64,000 nucleotides of DNA from contig CM040121.1 in assembly GCA_022559845.1 (NCBI GenBank), forward strand, positions 564,891,581-564,955,580. Reading direction: 5' to 3'. Source of the stretch: Amorphophallus konjac (taxonomy: Eukaryota; Streptophyta; Magnoliopsida; Alismatales; Araceae). How positions within the stretch are numbered: position 1 is the stretch's first letter; the number at the start of each line of letters is the position of its first letter. A program made the position numbers and the translations under genes. Below are positions 1 through 11,430 of this stretch, piece by piece. Below the pieces are notes generated by a model. The model was given only the letters and a program-made list of their open reading frames with translations, searched no databases and was not told the origin of the DNA.

Positions 1-826
1 CCCCCAAACTCCTATTGACAACCTCAGTCTGACCATCGGTCTGGGGGTGATATGCAGTGGACAATTTCAATTGGGTGCCCATCATGTGCCATAGGGTTTT
101 CCAAAAATAACTAGTGAATCGTACATCCCTATCTGACACTATGGTACGGGGAAGGCCAAACCTGGAGACACAATGAGAGAAGAACAGGCGGGCAACTCTA
201 GTGGCATCCGAAGTCTTGGAGCATGGAATGAACAAGGCCATCTTGGAGAACCGATCGACAACCACAAAGATCGAGTCATGCTTTCCTAGGGTGCGGGACA
301 GTCCTAACATAAAGTCCATGCTAATGTCCTGCCATGGGCTATCCGGGACGGGAAGGGGAGTATAGAGGCCGGTATTTTGCTTCCTCTGTTTGGCCATAGC
401 ACAAATGCGGCATTAGGCTACAATATGAGCAACATCCCTCTTTAGGCTAGGCTAGTAGAATCGGTGCTCAACCACCTCTATGGTCTTGTTCCGGCCAAAG
501 TGACCAGCAAGACCTCCCGCGTGCATCTCCCACGTAAGAAAGGCACGAACAGAAGTCCGTGGGATGCACAACTTGTCACCCTGGAATAGGTGACCCTCCT
601 GCAGTACAAACTCGCTATAATCGCGCGAGGGACCGGCCTTAAGGACGGCATAGATCGGACCAAAGTCCGGACAGTCAACATAGGCGTCCTTCAGCCTCTC
701 TAGCCCTACCACCTCAACACTCATGGTGGTCAACATCATCACCCGACGACTCAGTGCATCGGCGACCTTGTTCTCCGCCCCTACTTTGTGCTTGAGCACA
801 AAGGTGTACTCTTGGAGATACTCCAC
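1..826 (-). pseudogene. integrase of the minus-strand chromovirus, with stops, partial
   Basis: After the RNase H tail (KVADALSRR) comes the integrase zinc-binding region ([18 protein letters not shown]) and then the catalytic core with [18 protein letters not shown] and [10 protein letters not shown], which supply the D, D and E residues. In-frame stops lie at 452-454 and 413-415, both within the zinc-binding part. The core is open to the window edge. The C-terminal domain is not in the window. Confidence 0.88.
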
Positions 827-856
827 CCAACGACTGTGACGAGCGTTCAGCTTTTT

Positions 857-2292
857 CTAGGTATGGAGGAATCGTAAGGCCTCATGATCAGAAAAGAGGA
901 TAAACTCCTGATGTAAAAGATAATGCCTCCAATACCTCAATGCCTGGACGACTGCATAAAATTCTTTATCATAAGTGGAATAGCGCAGTTTGGCATCGTT
1001 AAGCTTCTCGCTAAAGAATGCGATGGGGTGGGACTCCTGACTCAACACTCCACCAATGCCTACCCCAGAAGCATCACATGTGACCTCAAACACTTTAGAA
1101 AAATCAGGAAGTGCAAGGATAGGTGCCTGGGTCATACGTTCCTTGATGTCCTGGAATGCCGTGGCTGCGGCTTTGGTCCATACAAATGCCCCTTCTTTAT
1201 GCAATCAGTGATTGGGGCAGTGATAGAACTGAAACCACGAATGAAGCGACGGTAGAACGTCGCTAGGCCATGGAAACTCCGAACATCGTGGAATGTGCGG
1301 GGCTCGGGCCACTCCTGCATGGCCCTAATCTTCTCTGGATCAGCGGAGACTCCATCTCTCGACACAATAAACCCGAGGAAATTGATATGATCAGACATGA
1401 AAGCACATTTCTTCGGGTTGGCGTATAAAGTCTCACGCCTCAACACAATGCAGACATGCCTAAGATGGTCTAAGTGATCCTCCCTAGTGCGGCTGTAGAT
1501 AAGAATGTCGTCAAAGTAGACGACCAAGAAGACCCCTATCATAGGGCGTAAGACCTGGGTCATCAACCGCATGAAGGTGCTAGGGGCATTGGAAAGCCCA
1601 AATGGCATAACCAACCACTCATAAAGACCATCTTTGGTCTTGAATGCCATCTTCTATTCATCCCCATGCTTGATCCGCACCTGGTGATAGCCACTACGAA
1701 GGTCTATCTTTGAGAAGATAGTGGCTTCCGACATCATATCAAGCAAGTCATCCAATCAGGGAATGGGAAAACGATACTTCACCGTGATCTTGTTGATTGC
1801 ACGGCTATTAACGCACATCCTCCATGTGCCATCCTTCTTCAGGGCCAATAATGCGGGAACAGCGCAAGGGCTCTTGCTGTCCCGAAGAGATCCCTGACTC
1901 ATCAACTCCTCGACCTGCCGCTGTAGCTCGGCATGGTCCGTAGGACTCATCCTATAGTGGGGAAGGTTGGGCAAGGATGAGCTCGGGACGAGGTCGATCT
2001 CATGCTGGATATCCCTCATGGGTGGAAGGCCTCCCGAGAGGTCTTCGGGAAATACATCAGAGAATTCCCGCAATATTGCAGCTATCTCCGGGGGATGCTC
2101 ATCCTCGGACCTAGGGGCAACATCCTCAACGCCCCTGACGACGACAGCTAGAATGGGGTTACCCCCGGTCACCTCCTGCTCCATCTCTCTCGGACTGATC
2201 ATCATCAACCTCCTGGGTGGAGGGTCCACTCTGCTAGGAGTAGTCGAAGAGGTGGATGCCTGTGCCGAGGATAAAGTGGGTGGACCGGCCAT
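857..2292 (-). pseudogene. reverse transcriptase and RNase H of the minus-strand chromovirus, with stops
   Basis: The N-terminal RT region is seen in [20 protein letters not shown] and [10 protein letters not shown]; the catalytic box is [11 protein letters not shown]. RNase H follows with its acidic residues in [24 protein letters not shown] and LFSDHEALRFL. Stops interrupt at 1756-1758 (TGA where relatives have Arg), 1654-1656 (TAG where relatives have Trp) and 857-859 (TAG where relatives have Gln). A frameshift near 1195-1204 separates RT from RNase H. All three stops are explained by C-to-T or G-to-A changes, as expected for silenced methylated retroelements. No functional enzyme can be translated without suppression. 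Confidence 0.88.
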
Positions 2293-2355
2293 CCCCTGAC
2301 CAGAAGTGGTCGTAGTGCTGGGGCCAGCTGGTCCGCGGATAGATGGGTCCTTCGG

Positions 2356-4298
2356 CTAGACTGGGTGGAGGGTAATCCTATGGCCATCATGGTCGAAGGT
2401 GCAAGTGTTCGACCTGCCATGAAGGGTGGCATCTCGGTCAAGGAGCCAAGACCTACCAAGGATGATACTACCCACCTCCATAAGTAGTACATCGCACCAT
2501 ATCGCATCATGGTATGCCTGGAACTGCAGCGGCACCAGACACCGCAGTCTAACCGGGATGGAAGTGGAATCCACCCAAGAAACTCTAGAGGGTGCGGGGT
2601 GATCCGCAGGCGTCAAACCAAGGCGCTTGACGGTGCCTGTGGAGATAGCGTTGATGCAGCTCCCGCTATCAATAATCACCTTGCATGCCTTCCCTTCCAG
2701 CCTACAAAATGTATGGAATATGGTGGTGCGACGCCAGTCGTCACTCACCTGCGACTGGGTAAGGATGCACCTGACTACACCCAAATGTATGCCATCCTGA
2801 TACTGGGTACCAGGGACGTCGACCTGCTCGCCCTCCAGCAGCTCATCAAAAAATTCCTCGACCAATTCCTGGTCCGACTCATAACTAACTGGCACCACCA
2901 ACTCGGGGTTGGGGTCACAGGCCGGCGTGTCGGTAATAACAAGTGTTCCCCGGGTGGGACACTTGCTGGCAAAGTGGCCAACTCCACCACAAGTGTAGCA
3001 ACGGTCTCGTGTCCTAGTGCCCTGAGATGTTCCACTAATCATTGGCCCCTTACCCTTGTCCTCTCGATGGACTGGGGGTGTGAGAAGAAGAGGCCGAGCT
3101 GGTACGGTGGGCTGATAAGACCGAGGGGCAGGGATGGGTGCCTGCGGGCGAGGGGGAGGGTCCCTCGGAGGGAAAGTGCGGAGCCTAGGAGCAGTGGGGT
3201 CCTGCCGAGGGGGTTTCGGGGGACGGGCCACCGGAAACCGGCTATAGGAGGCAGGCGTGGTACGAGGGTCGGTCCCACGCTGATAAGTGAACCTCGGGCG
3301 CTGGACGGGAGCGAACTCCGCCTCGAATTGCTCTAACTCAAGAGCAACCTGGTATGCATCTTCCAAGGTGGTAACATTACGACGAAATAATTCATATTGG
3401 TAGTGGGGCCGCAAACCATAACAGAAGTGCGATACAGGCATGGTGCTCTCCTCCGTAACGCCACATCGCAAAAAGTACTCGTCAAACTCTGCGATGTAGT
3501 CTGACACGGATCGGTCCCCTTGGGTGAGATTCTGCCACCTATCAATAAGTCGCTGACGGTACGTGGCAGGAAGGTACTTACGCCTAAGCTTGTCCTTCAT
3601 CTCATCCCAAGAACCTACTTGAGGCTCATGACGCTGAAAGAGCAAACTATCTACATTGCTCCAGTAAGTCTGTGCTTGTCCTAACAACTTCATCTTGGCA
3701 TACCTGACCCTCCGGTGGTCCGTCATCTCGAACCACTCAAAATACTGGTCCATGCTGGCCTCCCAATCAAGATAGATCTTGGGTTACAAAGGTTTGGACC
3801 ATCAAACGTGGGAGGGTCTGCATGGACGGTCCTCAGGATCCGTTCTTCCTTATCATCCTTGTGTGGTCGGTGACCATGCCGGCGCCGGCCATTTCCCTCG
3901 TAATCGTTGTCGGACTCGTAGTCCTCAAAATGGGGGGCACGTTGCCGTTGCTCCTCAGCCCGAGGTGGTGCGAGTTGGGCAGCAGGCGCGGGCTGGGCAG
4001 CATGTGCCTGAAGGGCCGGGAGAATGCCGGGTAGGTCTCGGCGAGGGGTTCTCTCCACACTCTCTAACCTTCCAACCAGACCTTGGACAGATCGGTCAGA
4101 AGCCTCGGCGCGGTCCTCCATGGCTTTGAATCGGCTCTCCATACGCTCGGTATGCTCCCTAAGAGTTTGCTCTGACCTATCCATGCGCTCCATGAGTAGA
4201 GCTATCATGTCCTCCAGGGAACGGCCTCCCGGGTTGGCACCTCGGTGTTCACCCATAGTGTCAGGGTGATGGTACTGGGCACCTCCACGGGTGGGCAT
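2356..4298 (-). pseudogene. gag and protease part of the minus-strand chromovirus, frameshifted
   Basis: The structural gag and aspartic protease region. The start at 4298 gives an N-terminal coiled-coil-like stretch rich in Glu/Arg (SLEDMIALLMERMDRSEQTL) followed by an acidic linker. A frameshift near 3755-3790 separates this from the main gag domain (MDQYFEWF, MKLLGQAQTYW, LRRKYLP), which continues open to 2356. A CCHC zinc knuckle (CYTCGGVGHFASKC) follows a Pro-rich linker. The retropepsin then keeps its active-site triad (IIDSGSCINAIS). The frame ends at 2356 before the reverse transcriptase frame, so gag-PR and pol are now in separate frames. Apart from the frameshift this part is well preserved, better at the protease than the plus-strand copy. 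Confidence 0.85.
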
Positions 4299-4565
4299 GC
4301 AATGAGATGTAAAGAGAGCTAAGGGTGACTCACTAGACCTATATGGATGGAACGATGCAAGTTGAGGACCCTAGACTTATCCTAGTCTCCAGTACGTGGC
4401 GGAGGCAGTAATCCGAAGATCCGACTCGACGCGAGGAGCTACCTTCCTGATAGGCGTAACCTAACCTTCCAGTAACGTCTTTTGATATACTGGAGTATTG
4501 GGGTGTAATGCAATTTAAAACATTTTTTTTCTTTTGGAAATAATGACTATCCTAGACTCAAATCG

Positions 4566-4577
4566 GCTCTGATACCA
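4566..4577 (-). other. Primer-binding site (initiator tRNA-Met type)
   Basis: The minus strand reads TGGTATCAGAGC three bases after the LTR end. This is the usual complement of the 3' end of plant initiator tRNA-Met used to prime minus-strand synthesis. The same twelve bases follow the LTRs at 22443 and 41072. Confidence 0.93.
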
Positions 4578-4580
4578 ATT

Positions 4581-6741
4581 TGATGCGGGACGACTACGAG
4601 ACTCGACGCGGACGAGTTGCGACCTTGGACTCTATAGGACGACGCGACTGGTTGGACGACACGACCAGCAACAACGATACAACGCGGCACCTAAAGAGCT
4701 CCAGAAGAGGTGATGTGCCCCAAACAAGAAGTGCTAACTCACGGTCGTCCCCATCGAGGGAAGCGCGACGATCTGCACAGTTGAGTAACCGACTTTGAGT
4801 CTCGGGTGGTCGGCTTGCTCTCACGCTCGGAACGAGTCGTGAGACGGGTCTCCCACTCACAACTCACAGCGGTGATGTATCGCGAGCTAGTTAGGAAAGT
4901 AACCTACTCACATGCAGCGGCATCTAGAACGCATACTAGCTAAGCAAATACGACAAAAGGGGGTGGCGAGTGTACCTCCACGCTCGGGACGTGGCGAAGA
5001 CTTCCCGACCGAGATCCGGAACTCCCGGTACAGAAATAATTAATAATTACAGAAATAATGCTAAGCCCACTCTACGCAGGGAGGTAACAGGCGACACGTG
5101 GGATCCGGGAGCACCAATCTCGGGTTGGCAGGCAGCAGTCGATGGCACTCGGGCGGACGCGGTCGGTCGGTTCAGCTCCGTTCACTCGGGCCCACCGAAT
5201 GGTACGTGCGACCCGCTGCTGGTACGACGGCGTCCGGGGCGGCTCCTGGCTACAGTGACTGACGGGGAGGCTCCTGGAGTGTCCCGGGTCGATCCCCGGG
5301 AGCGGCGGTCGCCGGAGTGGAGGCGGGCGATTTCTTGGGAATTATCTCCCAATGCTGTCCCGCAGCTGTGTTTCTGTCCAAATCTGCGCGCTCCGGTGAG
5401 ATCGGCTGGTATGCTCAACTCCGACGTCGGATCGGAACACAAAAGGTACCGTTGGAAAGAGGACTTGAAATCCTACAACATATTGGAACTACAGACTCTT
5501 CCAATGGTTGGCTTGAAAATGGGAGCGACTGCAAACTGACTGAGCACACTGTCCCGAAATAAAGAACAGACAGGACAGAACCTAACCTCCCTGATCAAGG
5601 GCTTTGACCAAGGATCAAATGGGCGAATTAGGACCAGATATTTTTATGATAAGTAGAGGGGAGGGTGACGGAGACGCACATAGCTCATTTGTGATATTTG
5701 GACAACATTTGATGGGTGAGAAATGTCGGCTATTAAGATCTATCCGGCAGACCTGCACACAGGCAGATTTTAGGGAAGATGAACAGGTGGATGGGAAAGG
5801 GGGCAAACGGACTCTGATCGACCTAAAAATTGAACTGGAAATGGCCTCTGATGGGGGGAGCCTACCCTCAAAGTTTCGTGATGATCCAACAGTCGGATCT
5901 TCCGTACCAATTCTTTCACCGAGCTGCTGTCCTGAAACTCCGAGTTTGGGGCAACAGGATGAAGATCACCGGCTCGTGGAGACTGAACGGCGGCACGAAC
6001 GGCGGCGGCGGCGGCGGCGGTGAACATTCACAGAAGATAGAGGAAGAAGAGCAGTAGAAGAAATATGAGGGAGATAGACGATTTGGGATCAGATCTAGAG
6101 AGAGTTGGGGGTGGGAGGAGGAAGAACACCAAGAACACTCAAGAGGGAGAGGGGAATGCACACCAATCAATATTCTCTTCAATTTTCTCATTAGTTCCAC
6201 ACAAAATATAACAAGAGACTATAAATATGAAAACCCTAGATCTATACCCAAGGACATCCACTAACTCCAACGGACATCCACTAACTCCAAAGGACACTCA
6301 CTGACATTGGTCAAGGGTAGGTGGGAGACAAGCATGGGGGACAAGGAGGGGGCATCCTCTACCTTTGTCTCCTTGGTCTAATAGTCCAAGTCTTCTAGAA
6401 GCCAATCTTGGGCCTTGGATCAGTCATTTGGGCCCACATGTGTAGAAGCCCACAAGGGAGAGAGAGGCCCAATGAGGCTCCTAAAAGTTTGGAGGCCCAA
6501 TTTAGAAATTGGACTCCTTACATGAAGTGTAACCTATTTTACAACCTTGACTCATTACACTCATAAATACTCAAATAAATACACACCAATACACTAAACA
6601 TAAAGAAAGTATCAACACTCAGGGAGGGACTCCGTACTGTCGCCCAACCACAACGATGTCGATGTCGACAGAGTCGTGCTGCAGGTCCAGTACCGACGGC
6701 TCACTGAGTCGGGCCGTACTAGTGTTCTGGTGTCCTCACCA
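4581..6741 (-). repeat. 5' LTR of the minus-strand chromovirus (about 2.16 kb)
   Basis: The LTR ends in CCCGCATCA, immediately followed by the primer site, and starts TGGTGAGGACACC. That start matches the first bases of the LTRs at 38738 (TGGTGCGGACA) and 21891 (TGGTGGGGACA). Stretches near 4860-5090 are similar to the reverse complement of 40690-41000, so this LTR and the element at 38738-42720 belong to related families. The 5' boundary rests only on this similarity and the TG...CA rule. Confidence 0.8.
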
Positions 6742-7209
6742 CTTTTGTTAGTAATATTCGGCAAAGGATTCCTCTCTTAACCCTTCCTCTCCCAATTCTT
6801 CTTCTCTCTTTTCATTTCTTAGTTGATTAATGTGTCTGATCATCTGGGATGATATACCGGATAGCTTTTCATTACACTTTAATCATATGTGATCACATAT
6901 CATAACATTTATAAATTCCATCTAGCTTTGCATCACGAGGGTTTTAAATTTATACATATTAGTCCCTACAAATTTAGTGAATTATCGATTAGTCTATCAA
7001 ATCCGACTATTGTCTTAAAAACTCTTATAATCTTCAACATTTTACAAATGAATCCCTATAGTTTGTTGTCATCCAAAAAAATAATATTTCATAAAATATT
7101 CCGTAAAGTGTGTGAAAAAAGTCCAAATTATAGATGTTGATTGTGGACTCTCTCTCTCTCTCTCTCGGGTGGATGACTAAGGGTCGGAAGTCGAGGGAGA
7201 GGGGACCAG

Positions 7210-7715
7210 AGGGGGACGGTCCACCGGAGGTGGAGGGGGAGGGGGGAAGCGGAGGCGAACATGGGAAGGGGAGGGGAGGGAGATGGCCGGAGGTGAAAGG
7301 GAAGGCAGAGTGGGACATGAAGGGAAGGGAGAGGGGAGTGGGATTAGAGGGGGAGGAGAATTGTAGGTGGAGGGGGGGCATCCACCTGAGGTGGAGGGGG
7401 AGGGAGACGGTGGATCGGAGGGGGGAGGTGGAGGGGAACACGGGAAGGGGAGGGGAGGGAGACCGTCGGAGGTGAAGGGGAAGGCGGAGTGGGACGAGAA
7501 GAGGAGTGAGATTAGAGGGGGAGGAGAGGATCAGAGGTGGAGGGGGGGCATCCACCGGAAGTGGAGGGGGAGGGAGACGGTGGATCGGAGGGGGCCGGAG
7601 GGGAGGGGAGATGGTGGACCGGAGGGGGAAGGGGATGGGGGAGGGATCCGAAGGGGGAGGGGGTGGGAATCGGAGGTGAAGGGGGAGGGGGAGCGATGAG
7701 GTGGAGGGAGGGCGA
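7210..7715. repeat. Purine-rich tandem repeats, about 170 bp period
   Basis: A unit beginning GGCATCCACC, then GGTGGAGGGGGAGGGAGACG and GTGGATCGGAGG, occurs at about 7377 and 7547. A related, more diverged unit begins near 7220. The strand is more than 85 percent G plus A by eye. Confidence 0.6.
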
Positions 7716-7828
7716 TGAGGTGAAGGGAGTAGATGAAGTCGCTCCTACACGGAGCGACTTTATCGTTCTCTCTCTCCCCGCCGTACATCTCTCTCTCTCC
7801 CCTCCCTCCTCCTCCCTTTCTTTCTCTC

Positions 7829-7832
7829 GACC

Positions 7833-7868
<36 letters not shown>
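7829..7868. repeat. (CT)n microsatellite
   Basis: An almost uninterrupted CT dinucleotide run within the pyrimidine-rich half of the foldback element. Shorter CT runs lie at 7146-7166 and 8331-8348, the latter followed by a (CA)n run. Confidence 0.9.
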
Positions 7869-7873
<5 letters not shown>

Positions 7874-8332
7874 CCTCCCCCTCCCTCCCCGTCCCCCTCC
7901 TTGCACTCATCCGCTCTCCATCTCCTCCCTCTCTCTCTCCACTATTTTTCTCCCTCCCTCTCTCTCCCTCTCTGTCACCCTCGGAAGGGAAGTCTCCCCT
8001 CCCTGTACACACACACTCTCTCTCACCCCCGTCCCCTTCTCCTCTCTCTCTCTCCCTCTCCCTCCCCCTCTCTCCCTGTCACTGTTTCTCTCTCTCCCTC
8101 TTTCTATCTACCATCCCCTCTCTCTCTCTTCCTCTCCCTCCCCTCCCTCCGTCTGTCACCGTCGGAGGGGGAGACGACTCCTGTGTCCCCCATCCCTTCA
8201 CTATCTCTTTCTCTCTCACCCCGTCTCCTCCCTCTCTCTCCCTCCTCTCCCTCCCTCCCTCCGTCACCATCTGAACGGGAGACGCCTCCGGTGTCCCCCC
8301 ACCGGGAGCATACCCACTGCCATTGCAGTATG

Positions 8333-8364
<32 letters not shown>

Positions 8365-8578
8365 CACACACACTTGCACTCTACCAGGGGTAATTTAGTA
8401 TTTCACTCTCATTGAGTATAAGTCAACTATAGTTTAGTTAACTTTGGTACGATGGAATGAACAGTAGGGATTTGTACGTATCACAGTGAAGATTGTAGGG
8501 ACTTTTAAGACAATAGTCAGATTTGAAGGACTAATCGACAATTCACTAAGTTTGCAGAGAGTAATATGTCAAAATCTC

Positions 8579-9467
8579 ATTAATAAAAATGGCCACAAAA
8601 GGTTAGTGTCCTTTGCATGCTTGCTTTCCTTATTATATCTTAATTATTAGGGCGAATACTCGAACTACAAGTTTCTAATAATATTATTTTATTTAATTAT
8701 TTATTTATTTTCTTAAAGGGGGAGATAAGCGAAGAAGTCCTATTTTTTTGTCTGGTATGTTAAGTTAATGAGATTTGTACTTTTAATCCCCTATAGACTC
8801 ATGTAACTTAGTATAAGCCCATGCCATTTATCTATTTGTCCAAAGCCCACCAAATCATCATAGTTTCCTTAAAAACCTCCACCGTTCTCTCCGTAAGTTA
8901 CAAATATATATAGAGAGAGAGGGAGAGCGATAGAGAGACCGAGGACGTTAGAGAGGGGAACCCCACTTGAGATGGGGACCATCATCCACACAGCAAGCAA
9001 GCGAGCTAGCTAGCGAGAGATCGAGAGCGGTGCTCATCTCAGTGGCATTTATGCGGCTACCACGGGGCACTGGTTGTTGCACCTCGTGGATCTTCTCATT
9101 TATCCTCTTTCGCCATTGTCTCGCTGCTACACTTTAGGTGGAGAGGCAACTGCCCCGGGCACCCACCCCGCTCGTCAAGATCCTGCCAGTGTAGACTCTG
9201 GCACTTGAGAAACCCATCGCCTATGCTGGAGATGGTGTCTACAACGCCATTGCTTCTGATTTCCCCATTGGGAAAGTGAAGGCGAACTCCAACAGTAATG
9301 TGGCTTGAGACAAGAAGGAGCGCCGCTGAAAGGGTTGGTGCGAAAGAGGATGCTGAAGGAGCCGTAAGAGTCAGCTTTGCCGTAGGCAGGGCATAGGTCT
9401 AGAAGAAATGTGGTGACGTAGGGGTCAGGGATAGCAAATAACAGAGAGAAGTGGTGGGGGTATGAGG
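8579..9467. other. No gene recognised
   Basis: AT-rich to about 8900, then a short GA-rich stretch (about 8910-8960) and moderately GC-rich DNA. No open frame with recognisable motifs and no paired repeat ends were seen. Confidence 0.5.
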
Positions 9468-9759
9468 AAGTGCCGGAAAAAGCGGGATTATAGACGGAAA
9501 TTTGTGACAGAAATTTTCATCTGAAATTTGTGACGGATTAATTTCCGTCTGAAATACTGTCTGAAATATGCAACTACACACGGAATTTAAATTTCAGACA
9601 GAATTTGTGACGGATTAATTAAACTGTTCAAAATTTGTAACCAAGAATTTGTGACGGCCGACTCCGTCTGAAATCAGTCCGAAATCCGTTACAAAGGTGT
9701 TTTGTGACGAATTTTCAGACGGAACATGGCCGTCTGAAATCCCACTTTTTCTGGTAGTC
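9468..9759. mobile_element. Degenerate non-autonomous CACTA-type element (about 292 bp)
   Basis: The right end reads CCGTCTGAAATCCCAC then TTTTTCTGGTAGT. Its reverse complement starts ACTACCAGAAAAAGTGGG, the typical CACTA terminal sequence, with the last base changed. The left end (AAGTGCCGGAAAAAGCGGG) is a decayed counterpart. Between them the motifs TTTGTGACGGA and TTTCAGACGGA recur many times in both orientations, as subterminal repeats do in this superfamily. No coding capacity; the target duplication is not clear. Confidence 0.7.
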
Positions 9760-11430
9760 TTCAGAGCTTCGGTTACCATTGAAGAGGTGCTCCAAGAGGG
9801 GCAAGTAAGATGTTTCCAATGACGAAGGCGAGGTGCCACAAAACCAAAAATATGTGGTGGTGGATACTATTGATGGAATACGCCATCGATCTTTCTGTTG
9901 TTATTCAAAATTGTAGAGGTAGGAAAGTGTTCCCTAGACCCGTACCACACTTTTAAGATTTGTTTGTTGGGAAAGAGCAGCTAACCTCCCATCCCGAGGA
10001 AACGTGTAACTATTAGAGAATGACATCAGAAGGAGCCCTAGGTGCGGTCGCAAGGGACAACCCTCCGATACTTAAGTTAGAGACGTGTATAAATGAAGAG
10101 AAAGCGAGCTAGAAGAAGAGGGGAGCATAAAGACAAACAAAAGAGTATGAGTAGATGAAGAAATGCTCGGAGAGATAGGGGGAGAAGAACCTCAGAGAAA
10201 CCTCCCTTCCCATATGGGAATTCATTCGTGAAGAGCTTCTCCTTCCACCTTAGAGTAGAGTTCTTGTTGGCTCGAGGTTATCTTTCTCTCTCTCTATATG
10301 TCTATGGAAGCGAGTGTCTGGAGGTGTATGAGTGTGTATCTATCCGTGGGCATAGTCCCCCTCCTCTGGGTTCGGCTGGAGACCTATTTATAGGGGTTGC
10401 AGAGATGCTGACCGTTCTTCGGCTGGAAAATGACAAAGATCATGGAGTAACGCCTCCTTGATCGTGAGGGGTTGCTCGTTGCTCACTTGCCCATTCCCGG
10501 AATGGAGGCTTTGTGGCAGGGATCCCGTTGGCGTGAGTGTGACTCAGTCCACGTAGGGAAAAATCCTCTGACGGCGGTGGTAACGTTCACCTGCATGGTA
10601 ATTCTGCCTGTGGGTTGGTGGATTTTCTTTGAGCCTCAACTGGGTCATATTGAATGGGTCAGAGGCTGATGAGACGATCCGCGTTACGGGCTCGACCGAT
10701 CTAGGCCGTAACGGGCCGGGCTATATTGGGCCGGACTGGACCCGACGAATAGTTTTCTTCTCAAAAATCATGACTAATTCCATGGTTTCCCAATCAGAGA
10801 CGGCTCACCAACGTGAGTACTTCGGAAGAAAGAAGCAGCTCTTGCAGAGAACAGAAGAGCGAGATAATGTCATTGCTCTGTATTATCTCCCAACCTGTGT
10901 TTTCATTAGGAATAAGAATCCCTGTCTGTGCATAAGAATGCATAAAAGTATAGAGAGAGAGAGAGAATATTTTGGAGTTTCGGTGCCTAGATATTCCTCT
11001 CCAATGTGGAGGCATATTCTAGTTAACTATGTGATTTTTTTGTAAGAGTTATAATACTTGACATATTTTTAGATAAATAGATAGATTAAGGAGACTTATA
11101 TGAAATTATGTAAATGTATAAGAGTTTAAAAATAAGAATTCCTAAATTCAGTCAATTTCAGAGATTTTGAACCCACTGCTCGTGGCGATGGTCTAATCAG
11201 CTCCAAAGGGGAGGTCCCTACTCCCTACTTCGATACCGGGTTTCTCTTACCGATAAAAAAAATTATCTAAAAAGAAATGAGAAGACTTCGTGATTGGGTA
11301 AGCTCCCTCTGCAGGGATATTTTGGGAAACATATATAATTAAAATACGAATTTCTTACTCTATCCAGTATCCACACACAGGTGGTGAAGCACTGAAGCCC
11401 TGTCCATTCGAGTTCCGGTCTCCGGGGGTC
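9760..11430. other. Intergenic, with putative promoter of the PPR gene at its right end
   Basis: No gene recognised. A TATA-like run (ATATATAATTA, about 11330) lies roughly 100 bases before the PPR start codon and is a plausible core promoter; this is inference from position and sequence only. The GC-rich part at 10680-10750 may be a decayed LTR piece, but I found no matching partner. Confidence 0.4.

Larger units (their letters stand above)
1..6741 (-). mobile_element. Ty3/gypsy chromovirus-type LTR retrotransposon, cut by window edge
   Basis: Reading on the minus strand, the order is LTR (6741 to 4581), tRNA-Met-type primer site, gag, protease, reverse transcriptase, RNase H and integrase, which runs off the window at base 1. 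This is the Ty3/gypsy gene order. The gag resembles that of the plus-strand element at 21891-29452, which carries a chromodomain, so a chromovirus (Galadriel or CRM-like) is likely; the chromodomain of this copy lies outside the window. The coding part has at least five in-frame stops and two frameshifts, so this copy cannot make its own polyprotein. The base run next to the LTR start (6742-6746, CTTTT) is one half of the presumed 5 bp target duplication; its partner is outside the window. Confidence 0.93.
6937..8578. mobile_element. Foldback-like inverted-repeat element with purine and pyrimidine halves
   Basis: Positions 6973-7020 and the reverse complement of 8503-8550 match at about 43 of 48 bases; weaker similarity extends outward to 6937 and 8578, where both ends read GAG. 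The left half (7150-7735) is almost all purine on the plus strand, and the right half (7770-8350) is almost all pyrimidine. A perfect 10 bp stem with a 5 base loop (7736-7760) lies close to the midpoint. I found no convincing target duplication and no transposase. MULE-like or foldback origin are both possible. The long open frames inside are low-complexity artefacts. Confidence 0.65.

Noticed and set aside
7034..8398. Several long open frames on both strands, rich in Gly/Glu/Arg or Ser/Leu/Pro
   Set aside because: They follow entirely from purine or pyrimidine tracts and microsatellites; no motif and no codon bias beyond the repeat.
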